Shown here: positions 17,280 through 27,766 of the stretch, one piece after another | Position numbering within the stretch: position 1 is the first letter of the stretch | Layout of the letters: each line of letters opens with the position of its first letter | Source of the DNA: Methanosarcina sp. ERenArc_MAG2 | Lineage (GTDB): Archaea; Halobacteriota; Methanosarcinia; Methanosarcinales; Methanosarcinaceae | Assembly (NCBI GenBank): GCA_023955635.1 | Contig: JAMXHR010000010.1 | Location: 1 to 64,000 of the forward strand | Length of the DNA: 64,000 nt | Direction of reading: 5' to 3' | Translations under genes and position numbers: made by a program | The notes under the pieces: generated by a model | The model's input: the letters and a program-made list of their open reading frames with translations, nothing else | Database searches by the model: none | What the model was told of the DNA's origin: nothing

Positions 17280-20200
17280 TTAATGAATCGTCTCTTCCTC
17301 AATCTGTTCCGCCCAAATCTTTCTTATTTGCGGGAAAGGATCTTTCAAACACGCTTCTTTCCAATCCACAACAATTGGGGGAATTGCCTTAACTTCAATT
17401 TTGAGTTTTTGAAAAATCCAAAATGATAATTCTGCAGACAATTTCCTATATGTTGGTAACTCATCAATTGAAAATAAAGAATATTTTGTTTTGTATAAGT
17501 CTTTTTTGTCAGGTAGTTCAGTTTCCTTAATAAGATATTGTAAAGTAATTATTAAAGATTCAGTTTGTTTTTCAGTAATAAATTCAGGGAGTCTCCTTAC
17601 AATACCAGAAACACATTCAATAACCGATCCAAGCCCAGGTTGTCGTCTTGCAACAGTTCGGTTAATTAATTCATCCAATAAATCATTCGGAGGAGATGGT
17701 ATTTTTCCCATATTTCCTAAGATTATCCAGTTGAATAAACCAAAAATAATTTCATGGATTTCTTCTTCTTTTGCTGAATTAAGACCAAATCTAATTTTTT
17801 GCGAAACTTCATCATAATTTTCGGGCTCAATAAATAAAGTCATAGGTAGAGCACGTAATATACAGATATCAAATTTTTCCATTTCGGATAACAAGTTTTT
17901 GACACGAGGCTTTACATCTCCAGAAACTGGTCCTAATCTTGGAAGTATAACTTGCGAGATCAACTGGACCAAGTATCCAAACTGTTTCCTCATTAAATTG
18001 GGTAGAATAATAGAAATTGAATGTGTATTTTCATGTAGTTCATATTTTTCTTCATTCCACCATGATATTGCTGTATCTAATAGGTGTATCATTTCTTCAG
18101 TTGTCCAATCCTCAAGTTTTTTATTTTCCTCCTCATACCACGGGAATTGAGATTTAGTTCCACGAAGCCATTCTTTAATATATTTCACCAATTCTGTATG
18201 GGAATCCATACTGAATGTTTTTGCCGTTTGAGATCTCAGTACGACTCGTGGAAAATCTTTTGAAATAAGGTATTTATGGAAGTTTTCCTTTGCAATTCCT
18301 TCTTCAATTTCCGGGAGACGAAGGTATGATGAGTTTAATAATTGAGTTTCACTTGGAATACCTGTTCTTGGATCTACTTTTTCCCAAAGAGCTTTTCCCC
18401 ATAGTTCAGATTCTGTATTATTTAATCCATTAACCTCATAGATCTTTGCTAATCTTAGTACTGCTATATTTCTTGCCTCTGGACCTCCATTCTTGACAAT
18501 ACTAATTAGATTACTAATAGGTTTAGTCCAAAGAGATCTATCAAAATTTGAGTCCAATACAGTATTTTGAGCCCATTCAACATAAAAAAGTGGTTCAGGC
18601 CAATGTTCTTGATTTTTAACTTCAAAATCATGTTCTTCTGGAATTGGTAACGAGAGAAGATCTGGCATTTTTTCGATTATTCCAGATTGGGGCATGATGT
18701 AAAGAAGCATTTTAAAAATATTTGTTATGCAGTCATGTAAGAAATGATGATTACGAAAGATTTGCATTTTATATATATCAACTGCTAATTTAAACAGTTG
18801 ATCTAGCTGTACAATGGATAAACGAATACATAGGCGTGACAACATCTCTGAAGCAAGTCTAATTTGAGTTACTGAATAACTGTTTATATAGCACTCATTG
18901 GGATTTTTCTCTAAGTAATTTATAGCTTGTTTTGAGGAATTGATGAACAACTTATAATGAAGATTCACTTCATCAGGACTAAGAAGAGCTATTTGAATTT
19001 GATCAAACCATTTTTTTATTCCTTTATCGCTTCCTGTCCTTATCATAGAACTCAAAGCCCAAAGAGGAGCGTATGGTGCAATCCAAATAGAGGAATTAGC
19101 CACAGCATCGGGGTACATACTAAAAGAGCCACACCTAAATGGCAGACCTATTTCTTCGAACATCCTAAGAAAAGAAAATGCAGGTTGGATAGCAGAAATC
19201 CATTCGCTTTCTGATAAATGATGATATGTTACACTCTTTGTTCTCCTGTCAAAAGAATTCGTAATCTCTTTTCCTAATTTAGGCAGTTGAATTTGTCCTA
19301 CATTTAAAATTAACGCTTCTACTTGAGAATTGGGATTGCACCTATAAGTCTCCAATTTATCCCATCTGTCTCTATACTCCCCTACAAAATCTTCTATATC
19401 ACTACTATTCGTTTTTATATACTTCAGGAGAAACATTATCAAACCTTCTTGAGATAGTGTTAAACAGTCTACCTCATAAGGCTGAATTTGAAGACGTACT
19501 TTTTGAAGAGCTCTTTCTGCTATTTTTTCGGCCTCATCTAAGTTTCCAAGTTCAGCAAGTATTGATGCTCGTTTAGTTTCCCAAAAAGGCAAGTCATCTA
19601 TTTGGGGCCAACTTTCAAGGCATTTTCTTACTTCTTCTTGGTTTGATTTAAATAAGAAGAATAAGCATTTTTCATAAAACAATCTTACTTTCCAATCTTT
19701 CTGTATACTTAGTAAACATTCCAAACGATTAATCCATAGCAAGAAACATTCTTCATTATGATTCTCTCTAGCTTCTCTAACAAGAGCAAAGGCTAGTTCT
19801 ACCCAACTTATTCTAATTCGCTCCCAATCGAGGCTTTTGTATTCTATTTGATCTGCTTTTATTGAAGCATTTGGGATCTCCATGTAAGAAGGAAAAGGAT
19901 TGAATTTTTCAACTGTCTGACTGATTATTTCAGTCCAGTTACTAAAAAGCGGCGTTAAGGTTATTTCTAACCTCCAATTCAGCTCATACAATAAGAAAAA
20001 CTTTTCTAGGTCTGGGAGCGTCTCGATAGAATTAAAAACAGTGTCAATCCAATACTTTGTGTAGTTCCAAATTATATCTCTGTTCTTTTTTGGGGCAATA
20101 ACCCAACCAGGATACTCTTTTCGTTCCCCGCTCCATATTTTACATATTTCTTTAAGGTCGTATGCCTTAAAATTCTGATCGAAAAGGTGACAATGACCTC

Positions 20201-21119
20201 TTGACTTTTTAGGCCATTTTAATGGATTAGGAGGTTTACCATTCTGTAACTCTTTTAAAAACCAGTTTATTGCTTCTTTGTAACGAATATTTTCTGGAAC
20301 ATCAGATTTTGGGAACTTTTGAGACAAATCTATAGGAACTACCCCTCTATTTTCAAGCAATTTCCTTTTCGAAGGTGATAGTTCTAGTAAACCGCAAAGA
20401 TAAATAGGAGGCTTTGATTCACCTAAATTATCACGAACCCAGCCGGACCAAGACAGGAAATTGGGATCGTCTCCAGAAAAACCAAGTAAGCAAAAAGCAT
20501 TTTCCATCATTGATTGCTGCACCATGTTTACAAAAGGTGCAAATTTTTTAGGATAGGTACGAAAATCTTCTTCCGTAATAATATATGGGCGATGGGACGG
20601 AAAACTTCCATGAAGTTTTACTATTCGTGGCTTCATTTTACCTGGAAGGTCATGAAGGGTCTCAACAAGATCATACTTTCTTTCATAAATAGAGACTCTC
20701 TCAAGCAGCGTATCGTAATTAGTAGTAAAAACGTCCGACCAAGGGAGAGAAAGTAACAGCTTATGTAATTCTCCTGGATGATAATTGCCATCCTCGATGG
20801 ACTTTAACAAATAGTTATCGAGAGCAGATCGCCCAAATATTGTTTCATATTCTAAAGCTAATTTTGAAGCCCCTTCTCCTGAAGTAGCTCTTAATCTATC
20901 ATCAGTGGAATCAGAACTTGGTGGGTATAAGGCACCATACATACCATCTGCAAGCTCCTTCCATAGAGGAAAAGAGGGAGCATTATAAGATGCTGTATCT
21001 GCATTTTTGCTGAAGCCTGCGCCAATCATTACTGCAGCTTGACCAAATTCACGGCCACACCAAAGGCGTTTCTTTATTTGTTCTATATGAATTTGATCAG
21101 GGAAAATTACAGAATCCAT
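17280..21119 (-). CDS. Large SIR2-domain protein, candidate anti-phage NADase
   Basis: I place the start at ATG 21119 (MDSVIFPDQIHIEQ), with GGAG 11 bases upstream; an in-frame TTG ten codons earlier is the alternative. The 1279-residue protein has an N-terminal SIR2-like Rossmann domain. It shows GAGFS (33-37), the catalytic-type FTTNYDTLLE (about 131-140), VKLHGS (167-172) with the general-base His, and CLLGFSGDDPNF (210-221). The remaining 900 or so residues are helical and Trp-rich with no Walker A motif, resembling TPR/HEAT-like sensor arms. This architecture fits defence-associated sirtuins, which deplete NAD after sensing a phage protein; whether it is a DSR-type or a new group cannot be told from the sequence alone. 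It stands alone next to MITE debris; its 3' end lies 4 bases from the end of the convergent broken flavin gene. Confidence 0.82.
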   Translation of the reverse strand: MDSVIFPDQIHIEQIKKRLWCGREFGQAAVMIGAGFSKNADTASYNAPSFPLWKELADGMYGALYPPSSDSTDDRLRATSGEGASKLALEYETIFGRSALDNYLLKSIEDGNYHPGELHKLLLSLPWSDVFTTNYDTLLERVSIYERKYDLVETLHDLPGKMKPRIVKLHGSFPSHRPYIITEEDFRTYPKKFAPFVNMVQQSMMENAFCLLGFSGDDPNFLSWSGWVRDNLGESKPPIYLCGLLELSPSKRKLLENRGVVPIDLSQKFPKSDVPENIRYKEAINWFLKELQNGKPPNPLKWPKKSRGHCHLFDQNFKAYDLKEICKIWSGERKEYPGWVIAPKKNRDIIWNYTKYWIDTVFNSIETLPDLEKFFLLYELNWRLEITLTPLFSNWTEIISQTVEKFNPFPSYMEIPNASIKADQIEYKSLDWERIRISWVELAFALVREARENHNEECFLLWINRLECLLSIQKDWKVRLFYEKCLFFLFKSNQEEVRKCLESWPQIDDLPFWETKRASILAELGNLDEAEKIAERALQKVRLQIQPYEVDCLTLSQEGLIMFLLKYIKTNSSDIEDFVGEYRDRWDKLETYRCNPNSQVEALILNVGQIQLPKLGKEITNSFDRRTKSVTYHHLSESEWISAIQPAFSFLRMFEEIGLPFRCGSFSMYPDAVANSSIWIAPYAPLWALSSMIRTGSDKGIKKWFDQIQIALLSPDEVNLHYKLFINSSKQAINYLEKNPNECYINSYSVTQIRLASEMLSRLCIRLSIVQLDQLFKLAVDIYKMQIFRNHHFLHDCITNIFKMLLYIMPQSGIIEKMPDLLSLPIPEEHDFEVKNQEHWPEPLFYVEWAQNTVLDSNFDRSLWTKPISNLISIVKNGGPEARNIAVLRLAKIYEVNGLNNTESELWGKALWEKVDPRTGIPSETQLLNSSYLRLPEIEEGIAKENFHKYLISKDFPRVVLRSQTAKTFSMDSHTELVKYIKEWLRGTKSQFPWYEEENKKLEDWTTEEMIHLLDTAISWWNEEKYELHENTHSISIILPNLMRKQFGYLVQLISQVILPRLGPVSGDVKPRVKNLLSEMEKFDICILRALPMTLFIEPENYDEVSQKIRFGLNSAKEEEIHEIIFGLFNWIILGNMGKIPSPPNDLLDELINRTVARRQPGLGSVIECVSGIVRRLPEFITEKQTESLIITLQYLIKETELPDKKDLYKTKYSLFSIDELPTYRKLSAELSFWIFQKLKIEVKAIPPIVVDWKEACLKDPFPQIRKIWAEQIEEETIH

Positions 21120-21299
21120 TATGAAAAGATCTCCACTAATTTTATACAAGTAGCATAATTAATAGCCATGTATGCATGTGAAAAGGAAAAAGATGGTACT
21201 TGAAAACTAAATACTACTTCAAGATATTAACATATTTCTTTTGTGTAACGCGCTCAAACCACAAAAACTGCGTTCAAGTAAATTACCGCATACTGCAAA

Positions 21300-22118
21300 T
21301 CAGGAATATCTATTACCCAGATAATATGCAAAAGCGCTTAAAACCAGCCTGATTGAAGAAAAAACAATCGAAATCATTGAAAACGCCAGCAAATAGACAT
21401 TGAGAGCCAGGATTCCCGTGAAAAATTCGGAAAAATCGGCATTGAGGATCAGGGCAACCACATTTACCAGTAAAAGAAAAAAGAATATTGTGACCAGACC
21501 TCTTCCTGCTCCTTTAAGATCCTCCCTGCTCAGGGCTATATGGGAGGAAATACCGATTGCCAGGGCAAAATAGATCCAGAAATTAACTGAAGTTATGTTT
21601 TCTGCTGAAAAAATACTTTCAAAGAGATCGGCTGTGAGTGCGAAGATTTCTGTCAACATATACCGGTCCGGCTGGGCGGGTTCAAGGGTCAAATAGTTTG
21701 CAAAGGTGTCAAACGAACCCGGCAGGAAAAGGTACATCCCAATGACAAGAGCCGCTGTCCCGCTAAATATGGGGCCCATGCCTATGAAAAAATTCCCTAT
21801 GTTCTGGTAGAGGCTTTTTTGGTTCCAGCCGTGATTAACGTATCCAAGGATTCCGTCCTTGGCTTTGTGGTCAAAAAGCTTGAATTTACTTATTCTGTGC
21901 CTGAATACGTAGCACATCAGCAGGTGACCGAGTTCGTGGATCGGAGTGCCTATCCACGCTGTAAACATAATTCCTTTCCATCCGAAGACCCTCTGGACAT
22001 AAAAGTTGGCTCTGCTCTCAATAATGCCGAGTATCACGCCAATAAGGATCAAAGAGCCTGTGACACAGAAAGTTTCGAAAAGGCTTAATCGAAAAACAGT
22101 GAGAAGTGCATTTTCCAT
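21300..22118 (-). CDS. Multispanning membrane protein with HExxH-type motif
   Basis: 272 residues with about six membrane helices. The motif TPIHELGHLLMCYVF (near residues 58-72) sits at the edge of a helix as in M50-type intramembrane proteases (His-Glu-x-x-His). A second polar cluster, GYVNHGWNQKSLYQNIGNFFIGMGPI, follows near 92-117, reminiscent of the family's later ligand region. GGAG lies 7 bases before the ATG (AAAAGGAGTTAAAAATGG). It may be a site-2-protease-like metallopeptidase or a non-catalytic relative; no clear NPDG motif is visible, so substrate and activity are open. Confidence 0.7.
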   Translation of the reverse strand: MENALLTVFRLSLFETFCVTGSLILIGVILGIIESRANFYVQRVFGWKGIMFTAWIGTPIHELGHLLMCYVFRHRISKFKLFDHKAKDGILGYVNHGWNQKSLYQNIGNFFIGMGPIFSGTAALVIGMYLFLPGSFDTFANYLTLEPAQPDRYMLTEIFALTADLFESIFSAENITSVNFWIYFALAIGISSHIALSREDLKGAGRGLVTIFFFLLLVNVVALILNADFSEFFTGILALNVYLLAFSMISIVFSSIRLVLSAFAYYLGNRYS

Positions 22119-22325
22119 TTTTAACTCCTTTTATTTACGGCTTCAGGAGAAACTTCAGCTCCTAACAGATCCGGAATCTAATTTTACAGGAGCCAATTTT
22201 TTACTATAATGTGATTAAAGAAATATAACCTTCTTTCGTTCCCGAGGAATTTAAAAAGGTGTGAAAGAAGGAATTTTTCTTTTCAAAAACAGTCGATAAG
22301 TATACATATTCCAGCAAAATCCAGA

Positions 22326-22712
22326 TTATTTCTGGCTTGCGAGATCAAACCAGACAGGGCTTTTATCTTCAGGATCGCAGTTATAACTTATTGTGACTTC
22401 TTCGTCTTTCTGGATATCTGCGATACAAACGTATTTTATAAGGCTGTTCTCGAGATCTTTGTAATACCTTGCGTTAGGAGTATAAGAATGGTTATAAAGA
22501 GACCCATAACCCAGTGCGATAGCTGCGTCTTTTGAGTCCGGACCCCAGGCGAAGTAATAATTATAGAGCTGGGTAAGTTCAAGCGCATCTATTTCTTCAG
22601 CAGGTAAGACTATCACAGGACAGGTTTCTATTACCTCTCCTTTTTTAAGATTTTTTTGTGCAAATACACCCCTACCTTTTCCGGGTGCATCTTTAACAGT
22701 TACAAACGACAT
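22326..22712 (-). CDS. SET-domain protein (putative lysine methyltransferase)
   Basis: I choose ATG 22712 (MSFVTVKDAPGKGRGVFA), preceded by AGGGGTCTG, over a longer open extension of low-complexity ILQ repeats. The 128 residues form a minimal SET fold: GKGRGVFAQKNLKKGEVIE at the start, the pseudoknot motif YNHSYTPNARY and the closing EEVTISYNCDPED. It would transfer methyl from S-adenosylmethionine to a protein lysine. Small archaeal SET proteins are known from Methanosarcina and may act on chromatin proteins; the target here is unknown. Confidence 0.85.
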   Translation of the reverse strand: MSFVTVKDAPGKGRGVFAQKNLKKGEVIETCPVIVLPAEEIDALELTQLYNYYFAWGPDSKDAAIALGYGSLYNHSYTPNARYYKDLENSLIKYVCIADIQKDEEVTISYNCDPEDKSPVWFDLASQK

Positions 22713-22871
22713 ACGATCAGACCCCTGCAGAATACTGAAAATTAATAATTGTAGAATATTGAGAATTAACTGTAGAATATTAAAATTTCCTGTAGACTGT
22801 GCAGGAACTATTTTACTATTTTGAGAAGGCAACTAACTTATAAGTTTCCCTTCAAAAATGTCTCCAAAAGC

Positions 22872-22909
22872 TCCGCAGGAGATTTTACAAATATTACAGA
22901 TCCTGCGGA
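22872..22909. other. Inverted repeat upstream of the SET gene
   Basis: TCCGCAGGA and TCCTGCGGA, perfect 9-base arms, are separated by 20 AT-rich bases. It lies about 160 bases upstream of the SET ATG and could be an operator or an RNA hairpin in a long leader. Otherwise 22713-23190 holds no gene I can see. Confidence 0.4.
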
Positions 22910-23192
22910 ATTTAAAAGTCCGAGTAAGCCGTATTCAAGAGGTTCAAGCTTTTTTGTCATACCTGCAAGCAGCCTTGAAATCAGGATGCAGCTTTAAAGG
23001 CATTAAAACTCGTAAAAAATCAAACGATTTTTATTAAGGTTGACGTAAAAAGAAGAGAATAAGCAATCAAGAATTTACATTTCAACCTTAAAAAGACTCG
23101 TTAAAAACATATTAAGCCCGTATTTAAGTGGCAGGTATCTGCAATATAAAGCTGAAAGGGCACGTTTTTCAGATTTTTCTATTATATTTTAG

Positions 23193-23219
23193 GAAAAAGC
23201 CGGTCGTGCGGGCACGACC
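23193..23219 (-). terminator. Strong hairpin plus U-run after the ThyX-like gene
   Basis: On the minus strand GGTCGTGC-CC-GCACGACC is followed by GGCTTTTT. A second small hairpin (AGAGCC/GGCTCT at 23223-23236) lies just upstream of it. It is 60-90 bases past the end of the gene at 23282 and well placed to end its transcript. Confidence 0.65.
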
Positions 23220-23281
23220 AGTGAGAGCCTGGGCTCTGAAATCTATTTGCTGCAGGGGTTACTGAAAAAATATTTTCGGTT

Positions 23282-23925
23282 TCACTCCTTCTTCTCCACG
23301 CAGATGAGCTCTCCTGCGTAAGGCAGAGTTTCTTTCATCCACATGCAGAAATCCCTCCATTCATCGAGCTTGTGGGAACGCCGCTGGAAGTAAATATTCC
23401 TGAGTTCGGCATAGTTGGTTATGACTGTCCGTTTTTGAAGGTAAGCACTAGGAAGGTCCTGGATAAGTTCCCTAAAGATCGCTTTCCGATATGCATGGTC
23501 TTCCTCGCCCTCTCCTTCGCGGGATTTGTATGCTTTGACAAGATCATTAAGATGCCGGATCTGGTCATTCCTGTAAGCTGTCAGCGTATCAAAAGAAAAG
23601 TCATGAGGGGCGAGTTCCTTGCTGGTCAGCTTATGCATTGTGGAACATGAGTTTTTTCTGCGAACTTGTAAGTGTCAAATTCCTTCCACCAGTAAAGAGG
23701 AGCTGTGAGATCAAAACAGACCGTAATAAACCTTAAAAACTTGCCATGCTCATTCCCCGCAAGAGTTAGGCGCTGGGCCAGATTCAGATCCTTTTCTCCA
23801 AGTTTGCAGTTCCCTGCCTGGTCAGGCTCGCTGCTGTCCATAAGGTGCCAGGAATTCAGAGGATTCCGCATGCCAAGGATAGCATAATAGATGTTGTATG
23901 TACCGTGTAACTTTATTTTAATCAT
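23282..23925 (-). CDS. Conserved protein, possibly ThyX-like fold (single-base break)
   Basis: I start at ATG 23925 (MIKIKLHGTYNIYYAIL) with AAGAGGTG just before it. The first piece reads to EFDTYKFAEKT. One missing T near 23649-23651 shifts the frame; adding it gives the smooth AEKTSCSTMHKLTSKEL and a total of about 214 residues. Motifs GNEHGKFLRFITVCFDLTAP, WWKEFDTYKF and SYLQKRTVITNYAELRNIY with RSHKLDEWRDFC recall the flavin-dependent thymidylate synthase fold and a conserved Firmicutes/phage protein group. I cannot confirm ThyX activity. It stands alone with its own terminator. Confidence 0.7.
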
Positions 23926-24378
23926 AAAAGCACCTCTTAAACCCATTACGATAAGCAGATTATAAATCTGTTTGTGGCAAACAAGTTGTAAACCTATCTA
24001 TGGTAGATAACTTAACTCATTTTAAATATTTGTTGCGCAGGATACTTACTTTTTAATTTGTACATTTACTCGATTTATCCAGATCTCCAGCATGAAAGCC
24101 CGGAAACTCAGTTTAAGTTAAGGAGATAAGCACTATTTTCCAAGGGGTAATTATTTATGAAAAATAGTCCCCCTCTTAACCCATCATTTATCCTTTCAAG
24201 TACAACCTTCCTGCAAGTTTCGTATATTTCTATTTGACTGTCAGTGACAGCACTGCATATTTTCATTACGATACTGTTAACTTGAGTGAACTCACAATTC
24301 CGTGTAGAAAATAGCCCGAATCCTGTCTTAAAATTTGGCTGTCCTTAAAATATAAACAAAATAAAACATTAAACTGAG
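23926..24378. other. Divergent intergenic region, no gene seen
   Basis: About 450 AT-rich bases between the ThyX-like gene and the TauE-like permease. It should contain both promoters; no operator, RNA or frame was recognised. Confidence 0.4.
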
Positions 24379-25190
24379 ATGACTCCTACAGAACCTCTTT
24401 ATTTCGCAATTCTCATTTTCACAGGCGCTTTTACTGGCGTAATCTCGGGCCTGTTGGGTGTGGGAGGAGGCTTCGTTATGTCTCCTGTCCAGTACTGGCT
24501 TTTGCAGGAAACGGGGATGCAGCCTGACCTGGCTATACGGGTGGCGCTCGGAACAAGCCTTTTCGTGGTTCTGTTTAACTCCATAAGTGTCACTTTAAAG
24601 TATCAGCAAAAACAAGCAGTTCTCTGGAAGCAGGCAACAATTATGGGAGTCTCAGGATCGATTTTCAGTTTTTTGGGGTCGACTGTAGCTTCTTATTTAT
24701 CGGCTTTTACACTGAGCACAATTTTCGGGATTGTGATGATAATCGGAGCGCTCAGGACCTATATGACGCCTTCTGTAAGAGAAGAGGACGAAATCAACTC
24801 GAATCCGGTACTTTATATTTTTGCTGGCATTTCTATAGGCTTTTTTTCTGGGCTTCTCGGAATAGGGGAGGAGTACTTGGGATTCCAATTATGCTTATCT
24901 TTCTACATTTTGACATGCGGAAAGCTATCGGAACTTCGGCTGCTGTAATAATTTTTACTTCTTTCGGGGGATCAATAGGATACATGATCAATGGGTGGGG
25001 ACAACCAGGTCTCCCTCCTTATTCTCTTGGGTATGTCAGTCTCATTGACTGGATTTTGCTTGCAGCTCCGGGATTTCTTGCGGCAAGAAAAGGAGCTGAA
25101 ATTGCCCATTTTGTAAACTCTGAACACCTGAAACGTTTCTTTGTGCTCCTGATGATTTTCGTAGGGCTGGAAATGATCGGAATTATTTGA
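24379..25190 (+). CDS. TauE/SafE-family permease (single-base break)
   Basis: The reconstructed product is about 270 residues with seven or eight membrane helices. The first family signature is GVISGLLGVGGGFVMSPVQY; the second half repeats it as GFFSGLLGIGGG. The frame breaks in the second repeat at G4 (24865-24868); G5 gives GGGVLGIPIMLIFLHFDMRKA and continues to FVGLEMIGII. Members export or import small sulfur anions such as sulfite, sulfoacetate or thiosulfate; the substrate here is unknown. It has no partner gene. Confidence 0.85.
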
Positions 25191-25423
25191 AAACAGAACT
25201 GCTGAGAGGAAGTTTTGAGACGGTCTAAAATTAATATTCAGGCCTGTTGAGTCCTCTTCAGGCGCTTTCAATAGCTTTTACAGGGTCAAGCCAAAATACA
25301 GGTGCTCGTGGTCAGGATAAATTGAATATCAAAATATCAATAAACTCCCATCAAATGGCTAAAATTTAAGAGAGAAGGAAAAATAACGAAAAAAGGGAAG
25401 TTAAAAAATAAAGTTAAAAAAGA

Positions 25424-26713
25424 TTAGAGCTGCACATAATGTGCAACCTCACCCAGGTCTTCCTCGATTCTGAGGAGCTGGTTATATTTTGCAGTCCTTT
25501 CTCCACGGGCCGGGGCTCCGGTCTTGATCATTTCTGCCCCGAGGGCAACTGAGAGATCCGAGATAGTGGTGTCTTCTGTTTCTGCAGAACGGTGGCTTAC
25601 AATTACTGTATAGCCGTTTCTGGAGGCCATAGTTGCAGCGTCAAAAGCTTCAGAAAGTGTTCCGATCTGGTTAATCTTCAAAAGGAGTGCGTTTGCAGCC
25701 CCCATGTCCACGCCTTTGGAGAGCCTCTCGATGTTAGTGACAAACAGATCGTCTCCTACAATGATCGTATCCCAGAGCTCATTGGTCAGGGCTTCAAAGT
25801 CCTCAAACGCTTCCTCATAAAAGGGGTCTTCGATGGAAAGAATGGGATAAGAGTTCACAAGTTCAACGTAGTAGTCCATCAGTTCCGGAGCAGCAAGTTT
25901 CTTTCCGTCGATTGTGTAGAATTCGCCTTCATAAAACTCGGATGCTGCAGCATCAAGCCCGATTGTGACTTCGGATTCGGTGTAGCCTGCTTCCTCAATA
26001 GCCTGGACAAGGGCATCAAGGGCTTCTGTTGACTCGCTCATCTTGGGAGCGTATCCTCCTTCATAGCCGACGTTCGTAGAAGACTTGCCGTATTTTGTTT
26101 CCAGCAACTTTCCAAGAACATGGTAGATATCTGTCCCGATCTGGAGAGCTTCGTAAAAGGTTTCCGCACCTTTGGGCTGAATCATGAATTCCTGGATTGC
26201 AAGCTCGTTGCCTGCGTGCTTGCCTCCGTTGAGGACATTCATTGTGGGTACTGGCAGCGTAAAAGCATTTGAGCCTCCGAAATAGCGATAAAGAGGAATA
26301 TTGAGGGAATCGGCAGCTGCTTTTGCAACAGCCATGGATACACCAAGAATCGCATTTGCTCCCAGATTTGATTTGTTATTGGTCTCGTCGAGCTCGATCA
26401 TAAGCTCATCGATTTCCCGCTGATTTCGCACATCGAGCCCCAGCAATTCCTTCTGGATGATCGTATTCACATTTTTGACTGCAGTTAGAACTCCTTTTCC
26501 CCCATACCTGTTAGGGTCTGCATCCCGCAGTTCAAGGGCCTCATTCGTACCCGTAGAAGCCCCTGAAGGGACACTGGCTCTGCCAAATCCCTTTGGTGTA
26601 AACACATCAACTTCAATAGTGGGATTTCCCCTTGAATCCAGGATCTCCCGAGCATGTATCTTTTGGATTTTATATTCTCCAGAATCCTGCTGTAGACCGA
26701 TATACGACATCAT
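25424..26713 (-). CDS. eno: Enolase
   Basis: The 429-residue enzyme interconverts 2-phosphoglycerate and phosphoenolpyruvate in gluconeogenesis. Visible motifs are [18 protein letters not shown], the loop SVPSGASTG, metal ligands in [22 protein letters not shown] and [14 protein letters not shown] segments, the catalytic Lys in [14 protein letters not shown] and the [12 protein letters not shown] loop. AAAGGGTGAA precedes two adjacent ATGs (26713 and 26710); either may be used. Monocistronic. Confidence 0.97.
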   Translation of the reverse strand: MMSYIGLQQDSGEYKIQKIHAREILDSRGNPTIEVDVFTPKGFGRASVPSGASTGTNEALELRDADPNRYGGKGVLTAVKNVNTIIQKELLGLDVRNQREIDELMIELDETNNKSNLGANAILGVSMAVAKAAADSLNIPLYRYFGGSNAFTLPVPTMNVLNGGKHAGNELAIQEFMIQPKGAETFYEALQIGTDIYHVLGKLLETKYGKSSTNVGYEGGYAPKMSESTEALDALVQAIEEAGYTESEVTIGLDAAASEFYEGEFYTIDGKKLAAPELMDYYVELVNSYPILSIEDPFYEEAFEDFEALTNELWDTIIVGDDLFVTNIERLSKGVDMGAANALLLKINQIGTLSEAFDAATMASRNGYTVIVSHRSAETEDTTISDLSVALGAEMIKTGAPARGERTAKYNQLLRIEEDLGEVAHYVQL

Positions 26714-27275
26714 TTCACCCTTTTAAATCTCTGATCTATCTATACATATATTCTGTTATTTGAAGCTTAACCTTGACTTAACCGTTACATGTCCGAATTG
26801 TATTTAATTCTTTATTCGGTTAACAAGAATAATTTTAATTAAGTCTTACGCTAGTTTCTTATAAAAAATTCTGTTTAATATTTAAAGATTATATGTTGAA
26901 TTCCTGAATCCAGAAATACCTTTGCTTCAGGTATCCAATATCCGTAACCATGTAAATTTGGAGTATCTGTATAAATTTAGAGTATTACCTTTATAATGTT
27001 TGCAGATATTTCCTTATCTATAACCCTTAACTAAGGCTTGTAAGCATTTGATTAACTTCCATTTCCTGTAAACACTGGCTTTAAAGGTTTTGGTCAAGGT
27101 TGCAAAACCGATTCTTTCCGAAGATTTATTAATATGAGTTTTTATATCCAAACTTCCAAAAAAAGGTTTTAGTAGGGTTAGATGGCTTTTTTACTCCTTA
27201 ACAATACCCAATTTATTTCAAAAAACAATTTTATCTACATAAAATATATAAACATGAAAGTATTATTCACATTCG
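26714..27275. promoter_or_regulatory. Divergent promoter region eno / HTH regulator
   Basis: 560 AT-rich bases without a gene. A clear TATA box AAAATATATAAAC lies at 27241-27253, about 25-30 bases before the ATG of the regulator at 27276, which implies a very short or absent leader. The eno promoter should lie near 26740-26800; no operator was recognised. Confidence 0.5.
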
Positions 27276-27664
27276 ATGACCGACGATTCTCCAGTTAATT
27301 TAACCGAAAAAGAGTATTCAATTATTGACATGCTCCAGAGCCTGGGACTCCCGAGGACAGAGGCCACTGCAATCGTGTGTCTGAAAGACTGCAGGGAACT
27401 CAGGTCCCTTCATATTGAACTTGTTTCAGGGCTCAGACAGCCGGAAGTGAGTGTAGCTATGCGTCCTCTGAGGGATAGAGGTTGGGTGGACGAAAGGTCC
27501 GAAAAAAGAATAAAGGAAAAGGCAGACCTGTAAAGTATTATCAGTTAACAGTGCCCTTCCCACAAATTGTACAGGTTCTTGAGGATGAATTTTTAAAAGG
27601 CAACACTGAAAAAATTATCGCGCTCAGAAGGCTTCGGGAGCTGGAGATAGTATTTCAAAACTGA
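27276..27664 (+). CDS. Winged-helix transcription regulator (single-base break)
   Basis: The reconstructed product is about 129 residues. Residues 10-80 form an HTH of the TrmB/ArsR-like archaeal type (KEYSIIDMLQSLGLPRTEA, VSGLRQPEVSVAMRPLRDRGW). The C-terminal half, GRPVKYYQLTVPFPQIVQVL, carries the typical wing and dimer helix. The frame is interrupted at A6 (27502-27507); A7 restores SEKKNKGKGRPVKYY. Likely a homodimeric repressor of unknown ligand. It has its own strong TATA box. Confidence 0.8.
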
Positions 27665-27766
27665 GCTAGAGGAAAAACGCCAGATCTGTTTTACCTAACT
27701 GTATTCTTAATTCTCTTTATTATTTTCCAAACTTTCGAGCACCGACTGTATGCTTGTTTTACCCAA

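Noticed and set aside
17280..21119. Avs5-type STAND NTPase assignment for the SIR2 protein
   Set aside because: No Walker A or B motif can be found between the SIR2 domain and the helical C-terminus, so a STAND label is not supported.
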